Assembly (NCBI GenBank): GCA_000336895.1
Contig: AOLX01000017.1
Span: 393,248 to 457,247, forward strand
Length of the DNA stretch: 64,000 nt
Reading direction: 5' to 3'
DNA from: Haloarcula argentinensis DSM 12282
Lineage (GTDB): Archaea > Halobacteriota > Halobacteria > Halobacteriales > Haloarculaceae
The notes under the pieces are model-generated. The model worked only from the letters and a program-made list of their open reading frames with translations, was not told the DNA's origin and did no database searches. Shown here one piece after another: positions 38,502 through 47,720 of the stretch (the stretch's first letter is position 1; every line of letters begins with the position of its first letter). Made by a program: the position numbers and the translations under genes.

Positions 38502-41500
38502 ATGGATAGAAATCACATACGGCCAGTACTACTCAGCGTACTACTCGTTTTGTCGGTTGTCAGCACCGGCTTCCTCGGAAGCGCCGCTGCTGCATCGAGC
38601 GAACAAAACGAGCTGGCAACGGCGAACAGTCAGACAGCAACACAGACGGCCTCGGGTGGTGGGGCGACCTGTCAGCTGGACCGTAGCTGTCCAGTTCCTG
38701 ATAATTCAGTCGATCTCAACAACAGCGGTGCCGGGGTCGACGTGTTGATCGACGGGAGTCATCAGGGCTCGACGTTCACGAAGTTCGCAAACCGACTCAG
38801 CGAACGCGGTTACGACGTCGACACGAAACGGTCGACGTCAGGCGGACTAACCTCGTGGAACAGTTCGGCCGCGAACGGGCTGTCGGACTACGACGTAGTC
38901 ATCATTCCCGTCCCTCAGACGGCCTATAGCGAGGCCGAACAGGAGGCGATCGACGAGTACGTCAGAAACGGCGGCAGCCTGTTCGTCGTCGGGGAGTGGA
39001 CCTCACCACTGCAGGGCCACGCCGGCAAGCTCAACGACATTACCGACCCGTACGGACTCCACTTCAACGGCGAGAGCGACAAGTGGCTCCGGAACATTCA
39101 GGACCCGACCAACAAGACAGTCGAAGACTACGAGTGGCGAGTTGTGCTCCACAACACGGGCCAGCATCCCATAATGAACAACGTGGACACCGTGGAGTAC
39201 GACGGCGTCAGTCTCAACGTGACCGACACGGACAACGGGACGCAGGCCCCGTTGCTGTACGGTGACAGCGATACCTACGAGTACACCTACTCCACGACAG
39301 AGAAAGAGTATCCTCGTGGCGAGCGCATCGTCGGTGCAGCCGCGACGTGGGACATCGGTAACAACGGCCGCGTCGTCGCCTTCGGTAGTCAGAAGTCGGT
39401 CACGACGTATCTCACCGACGAGTGGCAGGCCGAACACCAGCAGACCGATACGCGGCCGTTCCTCTTCCGGACGGTGAAGTGGCTGGCCTCGTCGGGCCAC
39501 GTCGAGCGACCGGACAAGCCGGTCGCCGTCACCGGCGAACGAGTCAAGGGCGGCGAGACGCCGGCGAACGAGACGATCGTCCTGAAAAACAGCGAAGTCG
39601 CCGCCGCCATCGGCACCGAGACGAACGGCCCCTTCGGCACGCTGCCGGGCGGTATCTACGACGCCAACGCGTACGGGCTGACGACCGATCAGATCGGCGT
39701 CGCCGAGTTCGCGTTCAACAACTTCGGGACGTGGCCGGACTACGAGTCCTTCGAGCGCCAGAACGCAACCGGTCCGAACGGCGCAGCAGTCGTCACCGCG
39801 ACCGGTCACGTCAGTACGAACCCGAACGTGTCCGTCACGACGACGTACACGCTGCCGGCCAACTCCAGCCACATCTGGATTAACACCACGATGGAGAACG
39901 GGGGCGACCAGCGCCTCCCGGTCAACGACTCTGAGCGCCTCCAGAGCGGGGCCGCACTGAGTTCCGAGGGGCAGTCGACCTGGCTCCCCGGTTCGGGGAC
40001 AGTCGAGGAGACGCGCTCGCCGCCGGTGAGTGCCGACACGCTCGACCAGCCCTGGGCTGCGCTCACCGGTGACCGCGTGAGCTACGGCGTCTGGGGCGGG
40101 AACGGCTCATTTACCTCGTACACGGGGTCCACAACCTGGGTTGATCCGTGGCTCGAACACCGCCTCGATCCCGGCGAAACGCGGTCGGCGGAGTTCGCCT
40201 TCTTCGTCGGCGAGGACGGTTCAAGTAGCGCGACCAGCGAGTACTACAACAAGCAGCAGGGAACCGAGACGGGGACGGTGACCGGCAGCATCGAGAGTAC
40301 GGACAACGAGTCCGTCTCACAGGCCACAGTCACTGCCTCGAAAGGCGACCGTGCGTTCACCTACACCGTCGGATCGGAGACCGGAACGTACGAACTCGAA
40401 CTCCCCGCCGGTGAGTACACGCTGACGGCCGATGCCAGTGGGTTTGCGGCGTCAGAGCCCAAGTCCGTTACCGTCAGCGGCGGCGAAACGGCGACCGCCG
40501 ACTTCGACTCGCTGGAGGGGCCGGCCCCCGTCAACGTCACCGCGACGATAGACGACGAGGGCGAGGTCAGGCCCGCCGACGCCCGGATTACGGTACTCGA
40601 CGGCGGCACCGCGATCCAGACCGTCTACACCGAAACGACGCCGGCCGGCACGGCCTCGTTCCAACTCCCGCCCGGTAACTACACGCTGGTGTTCAACCAC
40701 GGGACCGGCTACATCGCCGAACCGGTCGAGAAGAACATCTCGGTGACGCCCGGCGAGGCAGTCAGCGTCAACGCGACGTTCACCGAGGAACTGGACCCAA
40801 GCGAACGCAACTGGGTCGGCATCGACCCACACGCCCACAGCAGCGTCAGCTTCGACGGCAAGACGCCTATCGACAACTTCGTCGCCATCCAGAAATCGGC
40901 GGGCGTCGATGCGGTGTTTATCTCCGACCACAACGCCATCGGCGGCTGGGGGTCGATGGAGTCACAGGCTCAGGAGCGCGACATCATGTTCGTCCGGAGT
41001 GAGGAGATCACCACGGGCGACCTCGGGCACTTCAACCCCTATCCGATGCACGGCGAGGAGATGGTCGATTCCGACGGGACCCTTGTGGAGTTCATCGAGG
41101 AGTCCCGCAGCCGACACAACGCGACGGTGTTCCAGATCAACCATCCGGGTGACCGCTTCGTCAGCCTCGACAGCGCGCCCGGCCAGCACGAGGAGTACCT
41201 TCCGATGGTCGACGCCATCGAGGCGTACAACGGCCCGTACGGCGAATCTGACGCCGCCAGCGTTCAGGGGCTGTTTACGCTCTGGAACAACGGCTACGAG
41301 ATCACGGCGACCGGTGTCAGCGACGACCACTGTTCGCAGTGCTTCCCGGCGAAATACGGGAGCGCCCGCACCCGGGCATACGTCGAAGGGACCGTCACGC
41401 CCGAGAAGTGGGCCCAGTCCGTGAAAGACGGGCACACGTACGCGACGTACGGTCCAGCCGTCGAGTTCACCGTCGACGACAGGATGCCCGGCGAGACCGT

Positions 41501-41954
41501 GAACACGACCGCCGGGTCGTCCGTGGAGGCGTCTGCAACGGTCCGGAACCTCGACGAACTGGCCTACGCCGAGGTCATCCGGAACGGGACGACCGTCTCG
41601 AACGTCACGCTCGACGGCACAAACGACACCATGAGCACCGACGTTGACATCGATGGGAACGCCTGGGTCGCCTTCCGCGTCGTCGACGAGGACGGCGATC
41701 GGGCGCTGACCAGCCCGGTCTGGATATCGGCCGAGCAGGGAGCCGAATCCGGAACGGACGGCAACGGCGAATCCAGCGGTACCACGGCGACCGCCACGCC
41801 AGACACCGAGGACGGGTCGGCGGGAACGATGGCCGGGGACACTGCAACCGCGGAGTCGGAGACGACCGCCGCGTCCGGACCCGGGTTCACCGCCGTCGTC
41901 ACGCTGCTCGCGCTCGTCGGCGCAACGCTGCTCGCAACGCGACGGAGGCCCTGA
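38502..41954 (+). CDS. Secreted 1150-residue PHP/CehA-type metallohydrolase with PGF-CTERM
   Basis: A Sec signal (PVLLSVLLVLSVVSTGFLG) opens the protein. Residues ~65-310 resemble a class I glutamine amidotransferase-like/DUF4350 fold (GVDVLIDGSHQGSTFTKF; YDVVIIPVPQTAY). A beta-rich region follows, with two carboxypeptidase regulatory-like repeats (GTVTGSIES...; PAPVNVTATIDD...). A PHP domain near 765-1000 has HAHSS, FISDHNA and NHPGD motifs, as in CehA/McbA esterases. A low-complexity Ser/Thr/Glu stretch leads to SGPGFTAVVTLLALVG plus RRR, a PGF-CTERM sorting tail for archaeosortase. ATG 38502 is used, not the GTG one codon before. Its substrate is unknown. Confidence 0.82.
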   Translation: MDRNHIRPVLLSVLLVLSVVSTGFLGSAAAASSEQNELATANSQTATQTASGGGATCQLDRSCPVPDNSVDLNNSGAGVDVLIDGSHQGSTFTKFANRLSERGYDVDTKRSTSGGLTSWNSSAANGLSDYDVVIIPVPQTAYSEAEQEAIDEYVRNGGSLFVVGEWTSPLQGHAGKLNDITDPYGLHFNGESDKWLRNIQDPTNKTVEDYEWRVVLHNTGQHPIMNNVDTVEYDGVSLNVTDTDNGTQAPLLYGDSDTYEYTYSTTEKEYPRGERIVGAAATWDIGNNGRVVAFGSQKSVTTYLTDEWQAEHQQTDTRPFLFRTVKWLASSGHVERPDKPVAVTGERVKGGETPANETIVLKNSEVAAAIGTETNGPFGTLPGGIYDANAYGLTTDQIGVAEFAFNNFGTWPDYESFERQNATGPNGAAVVTATGHVSTNPNVSVTTTYTLPANSSHIWINTTMENGGDQRLPVNDSERLQSGAALSSEGQSTWLPGSGTVEETRSPPVSADTLDQPWAALTGDRVSYGVWGGNGSFTSYTGSTTWVDPWLEHRLDPGETRSAEFAFFVGEDGSSSATSEYYNKQQGTETGTVTGSIESTDNESVSQATVTASKGDRAFTYTVGSETGTYELELPAGEYTLTADASGFAASEPKSVTVSGGETATADFDSLEGPAPVNVTATIDDEGEVRPADARITVLDGGTAIQTVYTETTPAGTASFQLPPGNYTLVFNHGTGYIAEPVEKNISVTPGEAVSVNATFTEELDPSERNWVGIDPHAHSSVSFDGKTPIDNFVAIQKSAGVDAVFISDHNAIGGWGSMESQAQERDIMFVRSEEITTGDLGHFNPYPMHGEEMVDSDGTLVEFIEESRSRHNATVFQINHPGDRFVSLDSAPGQHEEYLPMVDAIEAYNGPYGESDAASVQGLFTLWNNGYEITATGVSDDHCSQCFPAKYGSARTRAYVEGTVTPEKWAQSVKDGHTYATYGPAVEFTVDDRMPGETVNTTAGSSVEASATVRNLDELAYAEVIRNGTTVSNVTLDGTNDTMSTDVDIDGNAWVAFRVVDEDGDRALTSPVWISAEQGAESGTDGNGESSGTTATATPDTEDGSAGTMAGDTATAESETTAASGPGFTAVVTLLALVGATLLATRRRP

Positions 41955-41957
41955 GCC

Positions 41958-42683
41958 ATGGCAGACACCAGCCAGCGGCAGAGTCGGCGTGGGTTCCTCG
42001 GAACCCTCGCGCTGGCTGCGGTGACCAGCGCTGGCTGTAGCAGCCTCGGCGGTACCCAGAACGGCCAGCAGGGCGATACCGGAGCGGGTGGCTCGACGGT
42101 AACACCCGAGGCGAGTGACACGCCCGCACAGGCAGACGATGGGGCGCATCACAACGAAGCGAACGGCCACACGCACACAGACGGCGGTCACGACCACGGC
42201 GATGGACACAGCCACGACGGTAGCGACGACGAAGCCGATATCGCTGCCGACACCGAACTCGCCGCGTTCGAATCCCACCTGCGCAAGTGGTTCGTCGATA
42301 TCGACTCCCTCGCCGTCGAAGACAGTCGCGTCAGGTTGACCTACGTCACCAAGAGCACGCGCGGCCACGAACTCGCGGCCGGCATCGAAACGGTCGTCGT
42401 CTCATTCATCCAGGCGTACACGGACGACTGGGGGGTCGAGGGCCTGGATGCGGAGGTAATCGAGCCGTCCGGCGACGTGATGGGCTACTGGCGAACTGAA
42501 TCGCGGTGGGTCGAACCGGTCGTCGAGGGCCACGAAACGCGGACCGCGCTGCTCGAACGGACACTCGACACGTACCACGGCCGCCTCACTCGCGATCACG
42601 ACCACGGGGAAGCCGAAACCGACCACAGCGGGAACGAAAGCACTCACCAACATCACAACGGGACCGAGCACGCAGACCACTGA
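41958..42683 (+). CDS. Histidine-rich Tat lipoprotein
   Basis: A 241-residue protein starting three bases after the PHP gene stop, so probably in its operon. The Tat signal SRRGFLGTLALA has a lipobox cysteine at about 27. Residues 64-86 hold eight histidines in HxH and DH patterns (HTHTDGGHDHGDGHSH), and the C-terminus (207-241) is again histidine-rich. A compact alpha/beta domain lies between. The two tails suggest zinc, nickel or copper buffering at the cell surface, perhaps to load the metal-dependent PHP enzyme encoded just upstream. That role is inference; I do not recognise the central domain. Confidence 0.7.
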   Translation: MADTSQRQSRRGFLGTLALAAVTSAGCSSLGGTQNGQQGDTGAGGSTVTPEASDTPAQADDGAHHNEANGHTHTDGGHDHGDGHSHDGSDDEADIAADTELAAFESHLRKWFVDIDSLAVEDSRVRLTYVTKSTRGHELAAGIETVVVSFIQAYTDDWGVEGLDAEVIEPSGDVMGYWRTESRWVEPVVEGHETRTALLERTLDTYHGRLTRDHDHGEAETDHSGNESTHQHHNGTEHADH

Positions 42684-42767
42684 CGGCGGTAGTGTAGTCA
42701 CTGCCGTCGTCGCCGTTCTGGGCGCGAAATGTGAGACGATTCGGTTCGAAAAGAGCCGTGTCGTTGC

Positions 42768-42962
42768 TCAGACCTTCAGCAGCGACAGCAGGCTGACGCC
42801 AACGTCGAAGTACTCGATGAGGCGATAGCCGACGAGGATTCCAAGGATTCCCATGACACCGGCGAGGTTCGGTGGGGCCGGAATTGGAACATCCAGCAGT
42901 CCGAACACGACACCGGTAGCGACGCCGGTCATCGTCGCGACGATAACAAGTGAGAGATTCAT
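42768..42962 (-). CDS. XapX domain protein
   Basis: A 64-residue membrane protein with the XapX pattern: TGVVFGLLDVPIPAPPNLAG, then GILGILVGYRLIEYF. Two hydrophobic segments fit. The function is unknown in bacteria and archaea. It faces the histidine-rich lipoprotein gene tail-to-tail. Confidence 0.85.
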   Translation of the reverse strand: MNLSLVIVATMTGVATGVVFGLLDVPIPAPPNLAGVMGILGILVGYRLIEYFDVGVSLLSLLKV

Positions 42963-43421
42963 CGGTCGGTCACCACTGTCCTGCAGCGAGGACCCACGCA
43001 GTCGCGTGTCGGAGCGACCTGAGAGCGGCCGATGGGTGTGTTTGAAGTGTGTGCCATTGGTGCCATAAAGAACGGATTCAAGCGGTAAGTATGCTCCTCA
43101 TCGAACCAGCAGTGGTGAATAGTAACACACACCAACCAAGATAGATCTAGAGCACCCAAAAGTACATCCGAATGTCCGAGCTAATCGCAATTTGGCAGCC
43201 TTATTCTCGTATTTCTCAACAATATGCCGCTATATAAGAATATAATATAGCAAGAAGGAGCAGAACGGGAACTTCCGACACACTGTGTAAACAAATATTC
43301 CATAAAGAAACAGAGTATAGAAAAGACGCACACAAATTGATGGGTCCCGAGTAGACCAACCACGACCAGAATAGCCTCCGGGAGGCTGGCGTTTATAACC
43401 AAGCCACGGGAAGTGATGACG
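42963..43421. other. 459-base AT-rich intergenic region
   Basis: GC falls to about 30% in the 60 bases from 43201. A CTATAT...ATATAG partial inverted repeat lies at about 43219-43241. No protein gene was recognised on either strand; the frames seen here lack acidic bias. The right end contains the promoter of the oxidoreductase gene. Confidence 0.6.
43373..43398 (+). promoter_or_regulatory. Palindrome plus TATA box of the oxidoreductase gene
   Basis: AGCCTCCGGGAGGCT (43373-43387) has 7-base arms around one base. It sits directly upstream of GTTTATAACC, centred about 27 bases before ATG 43422. Its place is typical of an upstream activator or repressor site. Confidence 0.5.
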
Positions 43422-44462
43422 ATGCAAGCCGTTCAGTTCGACAGTCACGGCGACCGTGATGTACTCGAGTATGGCGAGTTTCCCGACCCCGAACCGGGCC
43501 GCGACGAGGTGGTCATCGACGTGAAGGCGGCCGCGCTGAACCACCTCGACATCTGGACCCGGCGCGGGCTTCCCGGCATCGACCTCGATATGCCACACAT
43601 CCCGGGCAGTGACGCCGCGGGTGTCGTCGACGAGGTCGGCGACGGCGTCTCGCGGTTCGAACCGGGCGACCGCGTCGCCGTCCTCGCCGGCAAAAGCGGC
43701 GGTGGCGACGAGTTCACGCGGAAGGGTGACCCGACACTCGCGCCGGATTTCCACATCATCGGCGAACACGTCCGGGGTGTCCACAGCGAGTACGCCGCCG
43801 TGCCCGCGGAAAACCTCACCCCGGTTCCTGAGGGCGTCGACTGGGAGACGGCCGCCGCGTCACCGCTGGTGTTCCAGACCGCCTGGCGGATGCTGCGCGA
43901 CCGCGGCGACCTGAAGGCCGGCGAATCTGTCCTCGTCCTCGGGGCGTCCGGTGGTGTAGGCCACGCGGCCGTCCAGATTGCCGACCACGCCGGCGCTGAG
44001 GTGTTCGCCACCGCCAGCAGCCGGGAAAAGCTCGACTACGCCGAAGAACTGGGCGCGGACCACACAATCAACTACGAGGAGACGGACTTCGCGGGCGAGA
44101 TCCGGGACCTGACTGACGGCCGCGGCGTCGACATGGTCGTCGACCACATTGGCGCACAGACCTGGCAGGACTCGCTCAAGAGCCTCGTCAAGGGCGGCCG
44201 GGTCGTCACCTGCGGCGCGACCACCGGCGGCAATCCGGAGACAGACATCAACCGCATCTTCTGGAATCAGTTACAGGTCATCGGCTCGACGATGGCCACC
44301 CCAGGGCAGGCTGATGAAGTGCTGGATCTGGTCTGGCAGGGAGAGATGGAGCCACGAGTCCGCGAGACGCTGCCGATGAGCGAAATTGCCCGGGCACACG
44401 AAATAATCGAGGATCGCGAAGGCTTCGGGAAGGTCGTGGTCGTTCCCGACAGCGAGCTGTAG
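43422..44462 (+). CDS. Zinc-type alcohol dehydrogenase/quinone oxidoreductase (MDR family)
   Basis: A 346-residue medium-chain dehydrogenase/reductase. MQAVQF at the start, GHAAVQIADHAGAEVFAT in the cofactor fold (VLGASGGVGHA) and EVGDGVSRFEPGDRVAV are standard. The catalytic zinc-cysteine and the four-cysteine lobe of true zinc alcohol dehydrogenases are not evident, so it is probably a quinone oxidoreductase-type or crotonyl-CoA reductase-like NADPH enzyme. Two upstream in-frame starts (43413, 43416) are possible; 43422 agrees with TATA spacing. The substrate is unknown. Confidence 0.85.
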   Translation: MQAVQFDSHGDRDVLEYGEFPDPEPGRDEVVIDVKAAALNHLDIWTRRGLPGIDLDMPHIPGSDAAGVVDEVGDGVSRFEPGDRVAVLAGKSGGGDEFTRKGDPTLAPDFHIIGEHVRGVHSEYAAVPAENLTPVPEGVDWETAAASPLVFQTAWRMLRDRGDLKAGESVLVLGASGGVGHAAVQIADHAGAEVFATASSREKLDYAEELGADHTINYEETDFAGEIRDLTDGRGVDMVVDHIGAQTWQDSLKSLVKGGRVVTCGATTGGNPETDINRIFWNQLQVIGSTMATPGQADEVLDLVWQGEMEPRVRETLPMSEIARAHEIIEDREGFGKVVVVPDSEL

Positions 44463-44827
44463 TCCACCCTCGCGTTTTTGTTGGTACTCCGCCTCGAACA
44501 GAGCCGTTGCGAACTGGTCGAAGAGAGCCGAGTACTGCATCAGCATCGTTCCAAGAATGCGGATCACAACGGCGCCAGTCAGAAGTTGGCAATATAGAGC
44601 GAACTCGCTACGAGTGACCATCCCGAGGCCGACACGTATCGACCGGCACGGAGCGACTGGGATTGCAGTCGAGCGTCGATACGACCCGCTTTTCAATGCG
44701 CTGAACAGACGGCCGTCGGTAGTCGATACGACGGGGGACCCAAAGGTATTAGTGGGTTCCTGCCAACGTTCAGGCAAGCCAACTTTCGCTAAAACAACTC
44801 AACTTGTTTTAGCGTTGGGAGCTACCA
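44463..44827. other. 365-base region upstream of cbiX
   Basis: No confident gene. A minus-strand frame with a hydrophobic stretch crosses here, but it runs into the 3' end of the oxidoreductase gene. A TATA-like GGTATTAG (about 44742-44749) predicts a 5' leader of roughly 55 bases ending in a strong stem-loop. Confidence 0.45.
44787..44814 (+). promoter_or_regulatory. 11-base inverted repeat before cbiX
   Basis: CGCTAAAACAA (44787-44797) and TTGTTTTAGCG (44804-44814) are perfect arms with a six-base spacer, ending 13 bases before the cbiX ATG. The minus strand reads CTAAAACAAG (complement of 44803-44812), one base from the decamer before cobN/chlID. It can act as a DNA operator or as an RNA hairpin close to the ribosome entry point. 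Confidence 0.55.
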
Positions 44828-45601
44828 ATGCCACACGACACACTCCTGCTCATCGGTCGGGACACGTCACGCGCTACGCCCTACGAGACACACGCTCGCC
44901 GGTTGCGCGAGCGCGGCGTAGCAACCGACGTGACGGTGCTGACCTACGACCACGAACCTCGTCGGGAGTTACGCGACGAACTGGTAGCCATCGACGCCGA
45001 CCGCGTGTTCGCGCTGCCGATGACCGTCGCGCACGACCACGCGACAGTCACAGACGTGCCGGCGGTACTCGACGAGGTCGACGCCGAGATGCACTACTGT
45101 GAACCAGTCGGCCGAAGTCCGCTGTTGACCGAAGCGCTCCGGGACCGCGCCGCTGCTGCAGTCCCGGAGGCCACCGACTCCTCCGTCGCGCTCGTCGCCT
45201 TCGGCTCCAGCGGCAAGCCGTACCAGCGTCAGGTGACGGAGTACCACGCCGAGCGCCTGCGCGAGCGCTCGGCCTTCGGCGAAGTCGAACCGTGCTATCT
45301 GCTCCAGAACCCCGCCGTCGAATGTGTCAGGTACAACCTCACCCACGACCACGCCGTCGCCGTACCGCTCTTTCTCGCTCCGAGCGACGCGACGGAGACA
45401 CAGATTCCCGCCAAACTCGACCTCGACAGGGGCGGACTCGCCTACACCGACACGCTGGACGACCACCCGCTTGTCACCGAAGCCATTGCAACCGCCGTCG
45501 AGACGGCACGGACGATGGCAGACACACGTACCCCACAGACCTTCGAGGCGACGCTGGCTGCCACAAACCGGCCGATGGCGACCGACGGCGAGGGCGATTA
45601 G
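44828..45601 (+). CDS. cbiX: CbiX-type sirohydrochlorin cobaltochelatase (short paralogue)
   Basis: A 257-residue CbiX-like protein. It starts HDTLLLIGRDTSR, a variant of the usual HGSR entry in which the first metal histidine is replaced in this register. A second CbiX half begins at VALVAFGSSGKPYQRQ, and VAVPLFLAPSDATE resembles the conserved PLFL segment. CbiX inserts cobalt into sirohydrochlorin early in the anaerobic B12 route. The longer paralogue at 57289 has the complete HGSR motif, so this copy may have a modified role. A DUF2062 gene follows. Confidence 0.75.
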   Translation: MPHDTLLLIGRDTSRATPYETHARRLRERGVATDVTVLTYDHEPRRELRDELVAIDADRVFALPMTVAHDHATVTDVPAVLDEVDAEMHYCEPVGRSPLLTEALRDRAAAAVPEATDSSVALVAFGSSGKPYQRQVTEYHAERLRERSAFGEVEPCYLLQNPAVECVRYNLTHDHAVAVPLFLAPSDATETQIPAKLDLDRGGLAYTDTLDDHPLVTEAIATAVETARTMADTRTPQTFEATLAATNRPMATDGEGD

Positions 45602-45677
45602 GGCTGTCGCGGCGGCAGAACCGGGAGCGCCGAACGAGAGGAAGCGATTTGTACCCACGGTACGTTCTGGCACGTAG

Positions 45678-46145
45678 ATGGTTCGCCGACGAGTAGCACA
45701 GACGCGGGACCAGGTCAAAGAGAAGCTAGTGGCCGCGCTGATAGAAGACCACTCTCCGCGAGAGGTCGCGATGAGCTTCAGCGTCGGCGTGTTCCTCACT
45801 GCACTGCCGACGCTGGGCACTGGATTTATTGCCTTTCTCGTCCTCGCGTACCTGTTCAAACAGCTCAGCAAAGTCGCGCTGTTTGCGTCCGTGCTGATAC
45901 TCAATCCGCCGGTCAAGTGGGGCGTGTACGCGTCGAGCTTCTGGCTCGGCAACCAGATTCTAGGGCCGGTACCCGGGCTGTCATTCGACGGTGTGTCAAT
46001 GTCGATGGGTGGTGACGTGCTGGTCCGACTGTGGACGGGGAACGTCATCCTGGCCGTCGTGTTCGCCGCTATCGGATACGTGCTCGCGTTCCGGCTGATC
46101 AACGAGTACAGGCGACGGCAGGGACAGACAACCGCAGTTAGCTAA
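45678..46145 (+). CDS. DUF2062 membrane protein
   Basis: A 155-residue protein with three to four hydrophobic segments and the DUF2062 hallmark EDHSPREVAMSFSVGVFLTALPTLG, then LNPPVKWGVYASSFWLG. Its function is unknown. The 76-base gap to cbiX and the same strand make co-transcription possible, though DUF2062 is not otherwise linked to cobalamin. Confidence 0.85.
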   Translation: MVRRRVAQTRDQVKEKLVAALIEDHSPREVAMSFSVGVFLTALPTLGTGFIAFLVLAYLFKQLSKVALFASVLILNPPVKWGVYASSFWLGNQILGPVPGLSFDGVSMSMGGDVLVRLWTGNVILAVVFAAIGYVLAFRLINEYRRRQGQTTAVS

Positions 46146-46169
46146 GAAAGACTGGAGCGGGGACCTGCG

Positions 46170-46928
46170 TCACTCCCGCCGGACGACAAACACGGACAGG
46201 TCTGAGAACTGCGTGTCGTCCCTGCTGTCACCGCCGGCATCCTCCGCGAGTTCACCGAGCGTCGTCGCGGTCCGGACCTCGTCATCATGGGTGAGGCGCT
46301 CGTAGACCAGCGCCGGCAGATCGGGATCGCCGCCAGCATCCAACAGCTCGGAGGCGATGTCCTCGGGCATCAGGTCGAACGGGCGCGGGAGGACGAGCAG
46401 GTGTCGGTCGCCCACGTTGCTCCGAAGCCGGTCGAGATCTGCCGAGAGATCACCGCTCTTGTGTAGCGTGACAAACGTCGTGTCTTCCATCGGCGTCCGG
46501 GCGCGGCTGGCAGCGATCTGGAGCGAGGAGATGCCCGGCACGAGACGAACCGGACGGTCGACGGCACGCTGGACCTTCCCCACGAACTGGTAGCCAGAGT
46601 GGTTCGGGTCGCCCATCGCGACCGCAGTCCCGCGCTCACCGCCGGCCACGCGCTCGGCAAAGGCGTCCAACGTGTCGAGTTCGTCACGGTAGCCACAGGT
46701 CAGCAGGTCCGCATCGGTCCGGTCAGCGACGAAATCGACGACCGTCTCGAAGCCAACGACGACGTCGGCCTCGCGGATCGCCTGCTCACCGCGCGGCGTC
46801 AGGAAGTCAGGGTTCCCCGGGCCAATGCCGACGGCGTGGACCGGCCCGTCCGCGTCGGGGTCCTCGGGCGTGCTCGCCGCAATATCGGCCGGGTCAGGCC
46901 CGGAGTCAAGATCGTAGTCGTCAGCCAT
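46170..46928 (-). CDS. cbiE: Cobalt-precorrin-7 C5-methyltransferase CbiE
   Basis: A 252-residue SAM-dependent tetrapyrrole methylase. GIGPGNPDFLTPRGEQAIREAD is the N-terminal loop and AMGDPNHSGY and PGISSLQIAASRA are the other two binding motifs. FVTLHKSG resembles CbiE's characteristic region. It methylates C5 in the corrin ring (with CbiT doing C15 and decarboxylation in other organisms). It is last in the cobN-cbiC-cbiE operon, 66 bases after cbiC. No CbiT domain is fused. Confidence 0.85.
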   Translation of the reverse strand: MADDYDLDSGPDPADIAASTPEDPDADGPVHAVGIGPGNPDFLTPRGEQAIREADVVVGFETVVDFVADRTDADLLTCGYRDELDTLDAFAERVAGGERGTAVAMGDPNHSGYQFVGKVQRAVDRPVRLVPGISSLQIAASRARTPMEDTTFVTLHKSGDLSADLDRLRSNVGDRHLLVLPRPFDLMPEDIASELLDAGGDPDLPALVYERLTHDDEVRTATTLGELAEDAGGDSRDDTQFSDLSVFVVRRE

Positions 46929-46994
46929 CCAGCAAAACTCCTCCCTCGCGGCTCGCAGGTCGTTCCTCCCCGCTCGCTCGTTCCAAGGGTGTGG

Positions 46995-47720
46995 TCATAG
47001 ATCGACCACACCCTCGCGCACGTCCGACGCAACGTGCACCAGTTCGTTCGTCAGCCCGGCGGCCAGCCCGCTCCCGCCGCGGCGGCCGACGTTCGTGATG
47101 GTCGGGACGCCGTGCTCGGCGGCGACCTCGCGGAGCCGTTTTCGGCTCTCTGCGGCCTTGACGAAGCCGACGGGCGTGGCGACGGCCACTGCCGGGCGCG
47201 TGCCGTCCTCGATGCAGTCCGCCAGCGCGAGTGCGGCCGTCGGTGCGTTCCCGACGACGGCGATAGCGCCGTCGTAGACGCCCTGTTTGTCGAGTTCGAG
47301 CACCGACGCGGCCGTCCGGGTCATCCCGGTTTCAGCGGCCAGTTCCGCACCGTTGCCGATGGCCTTCCGCACTGGGCAGTCGTGGCCGCGGCCGGTGATG
47401 CCGGCCTTGACCATCGTGATGTCAGTGACGATGGGCTGTTCATCGAGGACAGCACGCGCCCCCGCACGCACCGGTTCATCGTCGTCCGCCCCGGTGAAGC
47501 GAACGAGGTGCTGGAACTCGGGGTCGCCGGTCGCGTGGACGGACTTCTGGCGAATCCGGTCGGCCAGCGTCTCGTCGGGAACGAGTTCGCGCACGCGGTC
47601 CATGGACGTCTCCGCGATGTCCATTGCGTTCGAGGTGGTCGCGCCGAGGTCCGCGTACTCCTCGAAGTCGTCGTCACTGTTCGTGTCACCGTCTGTCGCA
47701 TCATTCGTGTTAGTCGTCAT
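46995..47720 (-). CDS. cbiC: Cobalt-precorrin-8 methylmutase CbiC
   Basis: A 241-residue CbiC/CobH enzyme that moves a methyl from C11 to C12 to give hydrogenobyrinate or cobyrinate. Motifs seen: MVKAGITGRGHDCPVRKAIGNG, VGNAPTAALAL and PVGFVKAAESR. The N-terminus is acidic and longer than bacterial CbiC. The start lies inside the cobN 3' end (11-base overlap), so the two are translationally linked. Confidence 0.92.
   Translation of the reverse strand: MTTNTNDATDGDTNSDDDFEEYADLGATTSNAMDIAETSMDRVRELVPDETLADRIRQKSVHATGDPEFQHLVRFTGADDDEPVRAGARAVLDEQPIVTDITMVKAGITGRGHDCPVRKAIGNGAELAAETGMTRTAASVLELDKQGVYDGAIAVVGNAPTAALALADCIEDGTRPAVAVATPVGFVKAAESRKRLREVAAEHGVPTITNVGRRGGSGLAAGLTNELVHVASDVREGVVDL

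Noticed and set aside
44271..44777. 168-codon minus-strand frame overlapping the oxidoreductase 3' end
   Set aside because: Contains one hydrophobic stretch but overlaps a recognised gene for nearly 200 bases and has no promoter or family match.
44740..44827. Cobalamin riboswitch before cbiX
   Set aside because: Only a simple hairpin is visible. The conserved B12 box and the multi-branched core were not found.
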